Program-made: the position numbers and the translations under genes
Part shown: one piece after another, positions 8,100 to 17,224 of the stretch
How the letters are laid out: each line of letters opens with the position of its first letter
Numbering within the stretch: the stretch's first letter is position 1
NCBI GenBank assembly: GCA_005110385.1
Contig: DUDT01000016.1
Span: 1-64,000 of the forward strand
Direction of reading: 5' to 3'
DNA length: 64,000 nt
Source: Candidatus Melainabacteria bacterium
GTDB lineage: Bacteria > Cyanobacteriota > Vampirovibrionia > LMEP-6097
Notes under the pieces: generated by a model
Seen by the model: the letters and a program-made list of their open reading frames with translations, nothing else
Told to the model about the DNA's origin: nothing
Databases searched by the model: none

Positions 8100-9323
8100 A
8101 TGTCTGACTTGAGCAACCTACCATTAATTTACCTAGAACGCAGAGATGGGGGAAAATACCTTACAGCCCCTTCTATTAAAGAGGCTTTACGGCTAGGTGC
8201 TGCAATACATCAAGCAAGGAAAGATGCTCTCATAAAAAAGCTTGAAGCTAGACGGAAATTCCATAGATTATCCACAGAGACGCCTCAAGAAACTAATAGA
8301 CTCTTTTTAGAATCCTTGCAAGACTCTCTATGGGAAAACATTTTAAGCCTTAAAGCATTGAGCGAACTTAATCAGCATAATCATAGTTCTGAAAATATAC
8401 TTAATGAAGAGAAGTTTGCTTTATTAAATAATCTAAAAAAAGCTCAATCTTTAGGTCTCTTAAAAGTAATCCCAGACCTAAACGAAGAATCTGGCACAGA
8501 ATTTACTCGCGGTGAAATTAAATTACACCGCTCTATTGACCCTAGTTATTCAATCGGCAGTGGTGATAGATCTAAATTGTACTTTATGTTAATGAATAGC
8601 GAGAATTCACAGTTAGTCTCGAAACCCTTATTAAGAATCTTCTCGAACGAAAGAAATCGCCAAAACCCCTTCTACCACTTGAATATAGAATTTACAGGTA
8701 CTCCTAAAAAGAATATTAGTCTTGTTAATACTCTTTTCAGAAATACCAATAAGGCAGAAACTAGACTAGAATTTGAAGAGTCTCGAAATAGGCATAGCCG
8801 CGTTTTAAAATTATTTCAGGCAGAAAATAATATTTCAGAATACTTATTTGAAAATAAGTTAGGAAAAAAAGCATCGCCTAAGGATAATTTAAACCTTCTG
8901 AAATCTATAGTTGACTTGCTTTCAGTACAAAAAAGTCAACCAACAGCAAGAAGCGGTCAAATAGAATCAGGAGAAACATTTGAGGGTAAGCCTTTCTATA
9001 GAGATAAGCTTGTTAACACTTCTAGAAAACCCTTAGACTTTCATACTGGCTTTATTAGCACTGAAAACCTAGAAATTCAGTTCCTGATTTTCGATGATAA
9101 AGAGAGGAAAACTATACCTAAGCTAAACCTTAAACTAACTGATAAAATGAGGGGGCATTCTAAATTACTCTTGCTTGACGCAGAAAAGTTTTCTGAACTG
9201 AGAGATGATTTTCAAACCTATTTAAATAGTTTCTTATCCTTTATCCAGAAAAAGGAATCCAAGCTAACAACCTCGAATCCTCCAGAATTAAAGAAACCAA
9301 ATCCACCACCATCTAGGTCTTAA
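8100..9323 (+). CDS. Hypothetical protein
   Basis: This 407-residue soluble-looking protein belongs to no family I recognise. It starts MSDLSNLPLIYLERRDGGKYLTAP, is rich in Lys, Glu and Leu with several likely helices, and ends in a Pro-rich tail (ELKKPNPPPSRS). There is no signal peptide or membrane segment. It starts 11 bp after the DUF900-like hydrolase, so it is probably in the same transcript. Confidence 0.6.
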   Translation: MSDLSNLPLIYLERRDGGKYLTAPSIKEALRLGAAIHQARKDALIKKLEARRKFHRLSTETPQETNRLFLESLQDSLWENILSLKALSELNQHNHSSENILNEEKFALLNNLKKAQSLGLLKVIPDLNEESGTEFTRGEIKLHRSIDPSYSIGSGDRSKLYFMLMNSENSQLVSKPLLRIFSNERNRQNPFYHLNIEFTGTPKKNISLVNTLFRNTNKAETRLEFEESRNRHSRVLKLFQAENNISEYLFENKLGKKASPKDNLNLLKSIVDLLSVQKSQPTARSGQIESGETFEGKPFYRDKLVNTSRKPLDFHTGFISTENLEIQFLIFDDKERKTIPKLNLKLTDKMRGHSKLLLLDAEKFSELRDDFQTYLNSFLSFIQKKESKLTTSNPPELKKPNPPPSRS

Positions 9324-9340
9324 AGGTGTGCCGTTTCTTC

Positions 9341-9928
9341 TTAAATAATCCCCTTAGTAGTCCTAACCGTATCTTTTATACGATCATCTACCTGCTTCGC
9401 TGCATCAAAAGCTAAAGCAAAGGCTTTAAAAGTTCCTTCTATGATGTGGTGACTGTTCACTCCTGTAATCTTATGAAAATGAGCACAGATAGCCGCTCCC
9501 TGAGTTAATGCACGCCAAAACTCAATACAGAGTTCAGTTTCAAAAGTATTAATTCTTTCTTTATCTACTGGCACATCATAAACCAGATACGGTCTAGTAC
9601 CTAAGTCTAAATCACAGGTAAGCAAAGCCTCATCCATCGGTACTCTTGCACTAGCATAACGTTTAATACCTTTACGGTCCCCCAAAGCCTCTTTAATAGC
9701 CAAGCCTAGGACTATACCAGTATCTTCTACGCTGTGATGGTCATCTATATGATAATCCCCGACTGTTTTTACAGAAAGATCTATAAAAGAGTGTCTTCTG
9801 AACTGTTCTAGCATGTGATTAAAAAAGGGCACTCCAGTGTCTATGACACCTTGGTTACAGCCATCTAAATTAATCTCCACAGAGACTGAAGTTTCCTTCG
9901 ATTCTCGCTTTATGCTAGCTTTTCTCAT
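9341..9928 (-). CDS. hisB: Imidazoleglycerol-phosphate dehydratase
   Basis: It dehydrates imidazole glycerol phosphate in histidine synthesis. The metal-binding motifs are visible: GVPFFNHMLEQF, DYHIDDHHSVEDTGI, and the second repeat AICAHFHKITGVNSHHIIEGTFKAFA. At 195 residues it is the monofunctional dehydratase without the phosphatase domain. Its start overlaps the stop of the upstream secreted-protein gene (ATGA). No other his gene is in the window. Confidence 0.95.
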   Translation of the reverse strand: MRKASIKRESKETSVSVEINLDGCNQGVIDTGVPFFNHMLEQFRRHSFIDLSVKTVGDYHIDDHHSVEDTGIVLGLAIKEALGDRKGIKRYASARVPMDEALLTCDLDLGTRPYLVYDVPVDKERINTFETELCIEFWRALTQGAAICAHFHKITGVNSHHIIEGTFKAFALAFDAAKQVDDRIKDTVRTTKGII

Positions 9929-10455
9929 CTTGGTTCAATAATATCATTTATATCTTTTATCTCTTTTTTAAGGCTAGTCATAAATCTAGTGATTGGTGTG
10001 TCTAATTTAGGACTAAGCTGAACTATCTCTGCGTGCACACTTGATAAAGTATTAAAGGAGTAATCGAAAAGATCTCTTGCTTTTGTATGATTAGGTTTAC
10101 TAACTTTATCTAAAGCATAAGAACCGATTAAATAAGCTTGCAAAGCGTTATTTACAGCTTGATAGTTTTCTATAGCTTTAGCTTGAGCTGGATTAATCTC
10201 CATTTCTCTATCCCAGTAACGTTTTACTTGAAGTAAATTCGCATGAGCTTTTTCCCAAGAATCTTGGCTGACAGTGATAAAACTTTTAGTTACCACATCT
10301 GCATAAATATCTGAATCCACTCCAGCACTTAGTGCTGTGGTTTCATTTTCTGGACTTTTAATAAGCTCTTCAGCTATGGCAGAATTAATGCCTAAAAGTA
10401 ATCCAAGTAAAGGCAATAAAAATAATGATTTTTTGAATGATTTAAAAAATCTCAT
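9925..10455 (-). CDS. Secreted hypothetical protein
   Basis: The N-terminus (KSFKKSLFLLPLLGLLLGINSAIA) is a good Sec signal peptide with cleavage after Ala-Ile-Ala. The 150-residue mature region looks helical (repeated Ala, Lys and Leu) and has no motif that I recognise. It overlaps hisB by 4 bp, so the pair is cotranscribed although no functional link is evident. It is divergent from the creatininase-family gene, with only 34 bp between the starts. Confidence 0.65.
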   Translation of the reverse strand: MRFFKSFKKSLFLLPLLGLLLGINSAIAEELIKSPENETTALSAGVDSDIYADVVTKSFITVSQDSWEKAHANLLQVKRYWDREMEINPAQAKAIENYQAVNNALQAYLIGSYALDKVSKPNHTKARDLFDYSFNTLSSVHAEIVQLSPKLDTPITRFMTSLKKEIKDINDIIEPR

Positions 10456-10489
10456 AGCTATTAGTCTTAATTCCCATAAAATTAAGCTT

Positions 10490-11290
10490 ATGCCAAATAT
10501 TTATGAAGAAAAACTTCAAAAAATCCTAGAGAAACCAGAGGATATAATGAATCCCGCTTTAAACCTTAATCTTCTTGCGAATATGAGCTACAACCAAGTA
10601 AGAGAAAGGCTAAAAACAGATCAAAGAATTATTCTCCCTATTGGCAGCACTGAGCAACACGGGCCAGACGGGATTCTTGGTGTAGATCACATTACAGCTA
10701 CAGGCTTAGCTTATGCAGTATCAGCGATAACTGGAATCATTTCAGCACCAGCACTGAATTATGGAATGGCTGTGCATCACCTAGGCTTTACTGGCACTAT
10801 GGCACTAAGGCCTACTACTTATATAAATGTGATCGTAGATTTGATTTTTAGCTTAAAATCTCATGGGTTTAAAGAAATTATCGTTATTAACGGCCACGGC
10901 GGTAATAAAGGACCTTTCTTAAATGCACTTCAAGAAAAATATAATGAGTTCGCTGATTTAAATTTTAAATTTATAAACTGGTGGGTAATGCCTCAGCTAG
11001 AAGAAAAAATTATTAAAAAATATTTCGGTGCTAAAGAAGGCTATCACGCTACACCGACGGAAATATCTCTGAGCATGGCTTTAGTTCCAAATAGCATAAA
11101 GCTACCAGATTCTTACACCTGCCCGCAGAAAGAAGTTAAAAATGAGAACTGTAACTGGGTCATGCCGGCTAATTTTAAAGATCTTTACCCTGATGGAGTT
11201 ATGCGGGCTGACTATAGCCTTTCTAGTGAAGAAAAAGGTGTCGAAATTTTAAAAGTAGCAGTAGAAGAAATAATTTCTTTACTAGTTTAA
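10490..11290 (+). CDS. Creatininase-family amidohydrolase
   Basis: It is a metal-dependent amidohydrolase of the creatininase family. Visible motifs: LPIGSTEQHGPDGILGVDHI (metal ligands Glu, His, Asp), the central TGTMALRP segment, INGHGGNKG, and a later Glu in TPTEISLSMAL. The start at MPNIYEE is chosen because an upstream extension would run into the opposite-strand secreted-protein gene. The substrate is unknown; the family also includes formamide deformylases and peptidases of cofactor maturation. Confidence 0.85.
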   Translation: MPNIYEEKLQKILEKPEDIMNPALNLNLLANMSYNQVRERLKTDQRIILPIGSTEQHGPDGILGVDHITATGLAYAVSAITGIISAPALNYGMAVHHLGFTGTMALRPTTYINVIVDLIFSLKSHGFKEIIVINGHGGNKGPFLNALQEKYNEFADLNFKFINWWVMPQLEEKIIKKYFGAKEGYHATPTEISLSMALVPNSIKLPDSYTCPQKEVKNENCNWVMPANFKDLYPDGVMRADYSLSSEEKGVEILKVAVEEIISLLV

Positions 11291-11356
11291 GCATTTTTCA
11301 GCGGATCATTAAGGATTTTCTAGTCTATAAATTAGCTGCATGATAATATTTAGGAT

Positions 11357-11881
11357 ATGGTTCTGAAAAATTTCACTAAATTGTCTTTACTAGCCCTAGT
11401 TTCACTCAGTTTAAATACTGCTGTTAACTCTAAAACTGTGGTTAAAGAAGGGGATAAAGTCGAGGTTAAGTATTCTGGTTACTTAAAAGATGGCCGAGTT
11501 TTCGATTCTAATCTTTACCAGAAGGATAAAATTCTCAGTTTCGTAGTAGGCTCTGGATCTGTTTTAGAAGATTTTAATAACGCTGTTCTAGGTTTAGCTA
11601 AAAAAGAAAGTACTACTATCGCTATTCCAGCCGTTAAAGCCTATGGCAACGTGGACACTAATAAAATTATTAAACTAAACGCTAGCCAGCTACCTGCTGA
11701 TTCTCAGCCGGGTAAAAGACTAGAGCTTAAGTCTTTAAATCGTACTATCCCAGTTAGATTAGTTGAACTGGAAGGTGATACGGCTTATGTAGATGCGAAT
11801 CATTTACTTGCTGGAAAAGATCTAAATTTTGATATTAAAGTATTAAAAATTGAAAAAACTAAGATCGCTAAAGATAATTAA
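11357..11881 (+). CDS. Periplasmic FKBP-type peptidyl-prolyl isomerase, SlyD-like
   Basis: It begins with a signal peptide (FTKLSLLALVSLSLNTAVNS), followed by an FKBP domain: VKEGDKVEVKYSGYLKDGRVFDSN, the VLEDFNNAVLGLAKKE segment, and a SlyD-type ending with VDANHLLAGKDLNFDIKVL (compare the NHPLAGK motif). The IF-type insertion typical of SlyD chaperones appears to be present. It probably assists folding outside the cytoplasm. It stands alone between short intergenic gaps. Confidence 0.85.
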   Translation: MVLKNFTKLSLLALVSLSLNTAVNSKTVVKEGDKVEVKYSGYLKDGRVFDSNLYQKDKILSFVVGSGSVLEDFNNAVLGLAKKESTTIAIPAVKAYGNVDTNKIIKLNASQLPADSQPGKRLELKSLNRTIPVRLVELEGDTAYVDANHLLAGKDLNFDIKVLKIEKTKIAKDN

Positions 11882-11997
11882 GACCTTAGTATAGTATTCA
11901 AACAATAAATTTACTAAAAATTAAAAACTTTTAATAAATTTATTAAAGAAATTAGGTTACCTGACCGATATACAAGGGTAAGACGGGGGGTCACTTA

Positions 11998-12375
11998 ATG
12001 GATAATAAGGTTGTTGAAACAAGAAGAATCGTAGAAAGTACAGCGGTAGCTGGACTTTTACAGCAAAGAAAGCAGGAAAGGCTTGAGCGGACTGCTGGTA
12101 AAAAGCGTAGAAGACCTTTTGGTAAGGATTCTTCTTATGTAAGTTTTGATGAACAAGAATCTTTTGAATTTGATGAAATAGAGTCTTATTTTCATTTCGT
12201 ATCGACTGCGGTAGAAAATTCACCTACTGCTAGACCATCAAAAATTAAAGCTTTAAAAGATATTCAAAAGAATACAAGAAATATTAATGATATTTATCCA
12301 GCAAAATCATTAGCAGATAAAAAATCTCTGCGAAAAATGCTATTCATTGATAGTAATGTCTTCCAAGATTCTTAA
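11998..12375 (+). CDS. Hypothetical basic protein upstream of gatD
   Basis: This 125-residue protein has no family I recognise. The N-terminus is very basic (LLQQRKQERLERTAGKKRRRPFG), followed by an acidic aromatic stretch (SFDEQESFEFDEIESYFHF). It overlaps gatD by 20 bp and so likely belongs to the gatD-rbgA transcript. A G6 run lies 7 nt before the ATG and may act as the ribosome-binding sequence. Confidence 0.5.
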   Translation: MDNKVVETRRIVESTAVAGLLQQRKQERLERTAGKKRRRPFGKDSSYVSFDEQESFEFDEIESYFHFVSTAVENSPTARPSKIKALKDIQKNTRNINDIYPAKSLADKKSLRKMLFIDSNVFQDS

Positions 12376-13213
12376 AATTGCACATTTCTATCCTGATCTT
12401 TTAAATCTCTATGGTGATTTCGGTAATATTCTCGCCTTGAAAAAACGAGCTGAATGGAGAGGGATAGAAGTTGAAATCGTAAATATTCATCTTAAGTCAA
12501 TGGGGACTGATAATGACAATAAAAAACATACAGAACTTAATTCTTGCGATATTGCTTTTATTGGTGGTGGTCAAGATAAGCAGCAAATGGACGTCGCTGA
12601 AGATTTTTTAGCTAAAAAGCCAGAAATTATCGAAGCGATAGAATCAGATATGCCGTTTTTAGCGGTATGTGGTGGTTATCAGCTGCTCGGTAAATATTAT
12701 GAAACATCTGAAGGGGAGCAGATAGCGGGATTAGACATCTTAGATATCGTGACTAAAGCCCAGAGAAGAGATTCTGGGAAAAAACAGAAAAGACTCATCG
12801 GTAATGTCGTCGCAGACTTGTATTTTCCGCTAAAGTTAGTTGAAGATCTTGATTTAAAGCTTTCTGAATATAAATCAGAGGCTGAAAATTGTTTTAGTTT
12901 AAAAACAGTGGTTGGCTTCGAAAACCATTCTGGGCAGACATTTATAGAAGAAAATTCTAAAACTAAACCCTTCGCTAAAGTAAAAACGGGCTTCGGGAAT
13001 AATGGCGAAGATGGTTTCGAGGGAGCTTATTATAAAAACCTTATAGGGACTTATCTTCACGGTAGTTTACTGCCTAAAAACCCTCATTTAGTAGATGAAC
13101 TGCTGTATCAGGCTTTAAAAAGACGAAATATTTTCTTAGACGCTAAAGAATGGTTAATACCGAATGATACACTTGAAGCAGAAGCTCACGAAAGGGCTTT
13201 AAGCCTACGCTAA
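12356..13213 (+). CDS. gatD: Lipid II isoglutaminyl synthase glutaminase subunit GatD-like
   Basis: It is a class I glutamine amidotransferase of the CobB/CobQ-like GatD type. The N-terminus ILKIAHFYPDLLNLYGDFGNILAL is the GatD signature; FIGGGQDKQQ and LAVCGGYQLLG (nucleophile about Cys105) follow, with LIGTYLHGSLLPKNP near the end. GatD works with MurT to amidate the D-Glu of lipid II, but no murT is adjacent here. The ATG at 12356 is preferred to an upstream TTG because the protein then begins at the conserved block. The stop overlaps the rbgA start (TAATG). Confidence 0.85.
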   Translation: MSSKILKIAHFYPDLLNLYGDFGNILALKKRAEWRGIEVEIVNIHLKSMGTDNDNKKHTELNSCDIAFIGGGQDKQQMDVAEDFLAKKPEIIEAIESDMPFLAVCGGYQLLGKYYETSEGEQIAGLDILDIVTKAQRRDSGKKQKRLIGNVVADLYFPLKLVEDLDLKLSEYKSEAENCFSLKTVVGFENHSGQTFIEENSKTKPFAKVKTGFGNNGEDGFEGAYYKNLIGTYLHGSLLPKNPHLVDELLYQALKRRNIFLDAKEWLIPNDTLEAEAHERALSLR

Positions 13214-14340
13214 TGAACTACGATTTTACGAAAAGACCGAAGCAAAAAAAGACCGAAGCAAAACTTGAAATCGCAGAAGAATCTGCTAAAGAAGGTTTTA
13301 TTCACAGCATAAACTGGTATCCCGGTCATATTGCGAAAGCGGAAAAACAGTTAAAAGAAAAAATCAGCATGATCGATTTCGTGATAGAAGTCAGGGATGC
13401 ACGTATACCATTCGCTAGTCACCATAAAGATCTTAAGGAATGGCTTTCTGGTAAACCTTATATAACTCTTTTAAATAAAAGTGACTTAGCTGATGCAGAA
13501 AAATGTAAAATAGCGAAAAGTATTATAGAAGCAGAAAAAGAAGCGAAAGCGGTGTATCTTGTAAACAGCCGTGCAAGCTCGCTACCTTTAGCCCTTATAA
13601 AAAGCATAGATGAACTAGGTGAAGCTGCGACTAGGAAATTTAAAGCTAAGGGCATACTCAAAAGAGCTGCGAGAATCATGATAGTAGGTTATCCTAATGT
13701 CGGGAAATCTACACTAATTAATAAACTTTCTAAAACCAGAAAAGCTAAAGTGGAAAACCGCCCTGGAGTCACTCAGAGACAGCAGTGGATTCAAGTTAAA
13801 ACTCAGCAAGAAATTCTCTTATTAGATACCCCTGGAATTATTCCGACTAAGCTTTATTCAGATGACCAAGGAGTTAAACTTGCTCTCTGCAACTGTGTTT
13901 CAGGCAAAGCCTACGACCCAATAGAGCTTTTAGTTCACGCAATTCCACTCATAGAAAGTCTTTACCCTAATGCGATTAATAATTACTATGGGGTGGAAAA
14001 TTATAAATCCTTACTAGATGAGGATGCAGTTAAAAAAATACAAACATCTAATAATTTAAATGCAAATAATGAACTCAATGAAACGCTAATTAATAAATTT
14101 TTAGAACTTATAGCTATTAAGAAAGGCTGGTTAAAAAAGGAGACCGATGCACAACGTACAGTTTCAAGGCTGAGGAGGACGAATGACCGCAGTGTACTTA
14201 CAGTACATGAGGATCATGAGGACGACGAAAACGCAGAAAATGGAGTTGTGCATCGGTCTGATGCTGATATGGAGAGGACTGCACTTAAGATTATTAATGA
14301 CTTTCGGGAACAGAAGTTTGCGTTGATGAATCTTGAGTAA
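13213..14340 (+). CDS. rbgA: Ribosome biogenesis GTPase YlqF/RbgA with in-frame element insertion
   Basis: It is a circularly permuted GTPase that helps mature the large ribosomal subunit. Motif order is permuted as expected: INWYPGHIAKAEK, the G4 LLNKSDL, then G1 GYPNVGKSTLIN, G2/switch RPGVTQRQQW and G3 LLDTPGII. At 375 residues it is longer than usual because residues about 310-349 are encoded by a palindromic element. Without it, the C-terminus would read KKGWLKK then DADMERTALKIINDF, the usual family ending. The insert sits in a surface-type linker just before the last helix, and the frame is kept, so the gene is probably functional. Confidence 0.92.
   Translation: MNYDFTKRPKQKKTEAKLEIAEESAKEGFIHSINWYPGHIAKAEKQLKEKISMIDFVIEVRDARIPFASHHKDLKEWLSGKPYITLLNKSDLADAEKCKIAKSIIEAEKEAKAVYLVNSRASSLPLALIKSIDELGEAATRKFKAKGILKRAARIMIVGYPNVGKSTLINKLSKTRKAKVENRPGVTQRQQWIQVKTQQEILLLDTPGIIPTKLYSDDQGVKLALCNCVSGKAYDPIELLVHAIPLIESLYPNAINNYYGVENYKSLLDEDAVKKIQTSNNLNANNELNETLINKFLELIAIKKGWLKKETDAQRTVSRLRRTNDRSVLTVHEDHEDDENAENGVVHRSDADMERTALKIINDFREQKFALMNLE
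14139..14260 (+). repeat. Palindromic element, full copy inside rbgA
   Basis: The copy is 122 bp with arms ggagaccgatgcacaac and gttgtgcatcggtct, which pair almost perfectly. The middle triplet of the arm (gat/atc) differs from other copies but still pairs within this copy. The core has the usual gaggaggacgaatgaccgc and acgcagaaaatggag segments. It is read in frame as RRTNDRSVL then VHEDHEDDENAENG. Confidence 0.92.
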
Positions 14341-14371
14341 TAAACTTCTGTATAAACGCTAGGCTTCAATC

Positions 14372-15886
14372 TCAATAGACGCTTCTTCTCTGCACCGCTA
14401 GCATTCTTCTCTGTAAATCATCTAAAGCCTCTTTAGGACTCATCTCTAAACGTAAAACCTTATCAAAAGCTTTTTTAATTTCACGTTTATATTCTTTAGA
14501 AAAACTTAAATGCGGGAAGTAGACAGCGTTTGAGCTCTCTGCTAAATCCATAAATACTTCTATGTAAGGGTTGGGATGCTTTTTAATAAACTCCCTCTTC
14601 TCAGATTCACTGAGTTTAAGTGGTGGAAACTTACTCTGTGAAAGGGCTAGGTAATTAATATTTTCTTTTTTCAGTAACCACAGCATAAAATATAATGCTT
14701 TATCAGAATTTTTAGCACCTTTTGGAATGGCTAAAGCATCTACCGCTATTTCAGTCGGTGCTTCGTGATTATTCACCCTCTTCAGCTCTGGAACGGTATT
14801 CTGTGCATCGATCTCTTGAGGACTAAAGCTCGGAAACGCTTTCACTTCTATCTGATAATTTGGTGAAAACTTTTTAGCGAAGCCATATTCCCAGACACCA
14901 TTCGTTTCTAATGTTACTTGCCCTGCATAGAAAGGATTATCTGGACTTTGATAAGCGATATTACCTTCTATAAAGCCCTGAAGCTTTTCTTGAGGAATTT
15001 TTTTTATAAAGTTCTCTAGAACCCATTCCCAAGCTTTAATGTTTTCTGGAGCATTAGCCGTAATTTTATAATCATATATTTTTTGAGACTTAGGCACAGC
15101 TCCATGTTTTGATGCGCTTTTCACATCAGTCTCTTTGTTATTAGGGCTAGTAGATCTTTCCGCCCACTTTCCAGTAAAAGCAGTCACTATAAACCTTCCC
15201 GACCATATCGGCCAAGTTGGCAACCAGCCGAACTCATTAAAATTACTTTTCTTAATTATGCTATCTGAGATGTAAATTAAGTCCTCTAAAGACTCTGGAC
15301 TTTTCAGATTATATTTATTTAAAAGAGTTTTATTTATATGTAGAGCTTCTACCGCAGGCATTACTGGCAAAGCCACCTGAAATCCTTTAATGAAGAGCAT
15401 TTCTAAATAATTAGGTAAAATTATTTTAGTAATATTTTTATAAAACTCTGCTAGATTAGTTTCGCCCTGATTCCTCAGCCTCAGATTTGCAGATTTGGCA
15501 ATAGTGCCGTCTTCTACTAATATCTTTTCAAGAGGCACTAAAGCATTTCTTAAAGCAAAATCCATTACCATATCACCATCTAAGAGAACTAAATCTGGTG
15601 GCACATTTGCGGCTATCGCCATCATTATTTTCTTGCGAGGTAAAGAAATGCTTTGCATTTCCACCGTAAAACCATGCTTTTCTTGATTAAATTTCTGAAT
15701 TAATTTAGTTAAGGCCTCTTTTTCTTCTCCCGCCCAATACTGCCAGAATTTAATGACAACGGCGTCAGTTCCAGCGTTTCCTGAAAGCTTAGGCTCCATA
15801 AGCCTTTTAGAATAAAGATCCACCCACAGAGGTATGGAGAAAAAAAGGATTATTAAGCAAGTATAAAAGAGATTTCTTTGATACAT
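14372..15886 (-). CDS. Extracellular solute-binding protein, sugar ABC type
   Basis: It is a family-1 type solute-binding protein (504 residues). An N-terminal hydrophobic segment (NLFYTCLIILFFSIPLWVDLY) acts as signal or anchor, with no clear lipobox. It is followed by IKFWQYWAGEEKEALTKLIQKFNQE, ANVPPDLVLLDGDMV, and the late FMLWLLKKENINYLALSQSKFPP typical of maltose-type binding proteins. It probably captures a carbohydrate for an ABC importer, but no permease or ATPase gene is next to it. It diverges from fabF, with 24 bp between the starts. Confidence 0.8.
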   Translation of the reverse strand: MYQRNLFYTCLIILFFSIPLWVDLYSKRLMEPKLSGNAGTDAVVIKFWQYWAGEEKEALTKLIQKFNQEKHGFTVEMQSISLPRKKIMMAIAANVPPDLVLLDGDMVMDFALRNALVPLEKILVEDGTIAKSANLRLRNQGETNLAEFYKNITKIILPNYLEMLFIKGFQVALPVMPAVEALHINKTLLNKYNLKSPESLEDLIYISDSIIKKSNFNEFGWLPTWPIWSGRFIVTAFTGKWAERSTSPNNKETDVKSASKHGAVPKSQKIYDYKITANAPENIKAWEWVLENFIKKIPQEKLQGFIEGNIAYQSPDNPFYAGQVTLETNGVWEYGFAKKFSPNYQIEVKAFPSFSPQEIDAQNTVPELKRVNNHEAPTEIAVDALAIPKGAKNSDKALYFMLWLLKKENINYLALSQSKFPPLKLSESEKREFIKKHPNPYIEVFMDLAESSNAVYFPHLSFSKEYKREIKKAFDKVLRLEMSPKEALDDLQRRMLAVQRRSVY

Positions 15887-15910
15887 ATCAAGAGCTATTA
15901 TATATACAAT

Positions 15911-17194
15911 ATGGACAGAAGAGTCGTTATTACTGGTATTGGACCTGTAACCCCAGTAGGTATAGGTTTAGATGATTTCTGGAGTTCCATGATATCAGGG
16001 AAATCAGGCATTTCTCTCATAGAAGGTTATGAAGAGTCTAAATTTAAACTTCCCGTTAAAATCGGCGGACAAGTTAAAAATTTCGACATTACTAAATACT
16101 GGGATGATCCTAAAAAAGTTAGATCTTTTAATAAGGATATGGACAGGGTAGCTCAATTCGCTGTAGTGGCTGCGAAGCTTGCTATAGAAGATTCTAATGC
16201 GACTATAGATGAGTTCGCTAAATACGGCATAGACCCCTTTAGAATAGCTACTTTCGTAGGCACTGGTATCGGTGGTATTTCTACTACTTGTGACGATGTT
16301 ATAACCCTTTATGAAAGAGGTATTAAGGCTGTAGGTTTAAGATCTATTATTAGGCTTATGCCAAATGCTGCTGCTGGTCACATCGGTATTCTTTGGGGTT
16401 ACAGAGGCAGAGCTAAAGCTGATTCTACGGCTTGTGCTTCTGGTTTAGATAGTGTCGTAGATGCTTACTGGCATATTAAAACTAATCAAGCTGACGCAGT
16501 TATCGCAGGTGGCTCAGAGGCTTGCTTAAATCCACTAGCCATTTCATCTTTTTATAATATGACAGCTCTTTCTAGAAGAGATGCTGAGACTACTGAAGCT
16601 AGCTGCCCATTTGATAAACGCCGTGACGGCTTCGTTATGAGTGAAGGTTCTACTATGTTCGTGCTAGAAGAACTTGAGTTAGCGAAAAAACGTGGTGCAA
16701 AGATTTATGCTGAGCTAGTCGGTGCTGGCGGTAGCTGTGATGCTTATCATATTACAGCTCCTTCTGAAGATGGTAGTGGTGGTGCTTTAGCGATAGAGAC
16801 TGCTTTGAAAACAGCTGGCTTAGAAGGAAATCGTGAAGCTATAGATTATATACATGCTCACGGCACTAGCACACCTTTAAATGATGCTAGAGAAACTAGA
16901 GGTATAAAGAGAGTCTTTGGGGATCATGCTTATAAACTCTGTGTATCTAGTACCAAGTCTATGACTGGTCATTTAATCGGTGCTGCGGGTCCTGTAGGGC
17001 TAGCTGCTGCGACGATGGCGACTATTCACAGTAAAATTCCTCCGACTATTAACTACAAAGAAGCTGATCCAGACTGTGATTTAGATTATGTACCTAATGT
17101 CGCTAGAGATAGGAATGTGGATTATGCTATGGTACAGGCTTTGGGCTTTGGTGGGCATAATACTGTGGCTATAGTTAAGAAGTTTATTAATTAA
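15911..17194 (+). CDS. fabF: 3-oxoacyl-ACP synthase II
   Basis: It is a condensing enzyme of fatty acid elongation. The catalytic Cys-His-His set is present: STACASGLDSV, HAHGTSTPLND and STKSMTGHLIGAAG, and the C-terminal GFGGHN loop is intact. MDRRVVITGIGPVTPVG is taken as the N-terminus rather than an 11-codon upstream extension. No acpP or fabG lies nearby. A short right-end element fragment begins just after the stop codon. Confidence 0.95.
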   Translation: MDRRVVITGIGPVTPVGIGLDDFWSSMISGKSGISLIEGYEESKFKLPVKIGGQVKNFDITKYWDDPKKVRSFNKDMDRVAQFAVVAAKLAIEDSNATIDEFAKYGIDPFRIATFVGTGIGGISTTCDDVITLYERGIKAVGLRSIIRLMPNAAAGHIGILWGYRGRAKADSTACASGLDSVVDAYWHIKTNQADAVIAGGSEACLNPLAISSFYNMTALSRRDAETTEASCPFDKRRDGFVMSEGSTMFVLEELELAKKRGAKIYAELVGAGGSCDAYHITAPSEDGSGGALAIETALKTAGLEGNREAIDYIHAHGTSTPLNDARETRGIKRVFGDHAYKLCVSSTKSMTGHLIGAAGPVGLAAATMATIHSKIPPTINYKEADPDCDLDYVPNVARDRNVDYAMVQALGFGGHNTVAIVKKFIN

Positions 17195-17224
17195 GGCCGC
17201 TGCATAAATCCATTTTCTGCGTTC
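17195..17224 (-). repeat. Palindromic element, right-end fragment
   Basis: In sense orientation the minus strand reads gaacgcagaaaatgga, then a diverged ttatgcagcggcc arm, matching the right end of full copies. It fills the gap between the fabF stop and the ruvA stop and overlaps the ruvA stop codon. Confidence 0.6.

Noticed and set aside
14139-14260. Palindromic element as a normal domain of RbgA
   Set aside because: The same DNA occurs in two unrelated genes and between genes, with terminal inverted arms.
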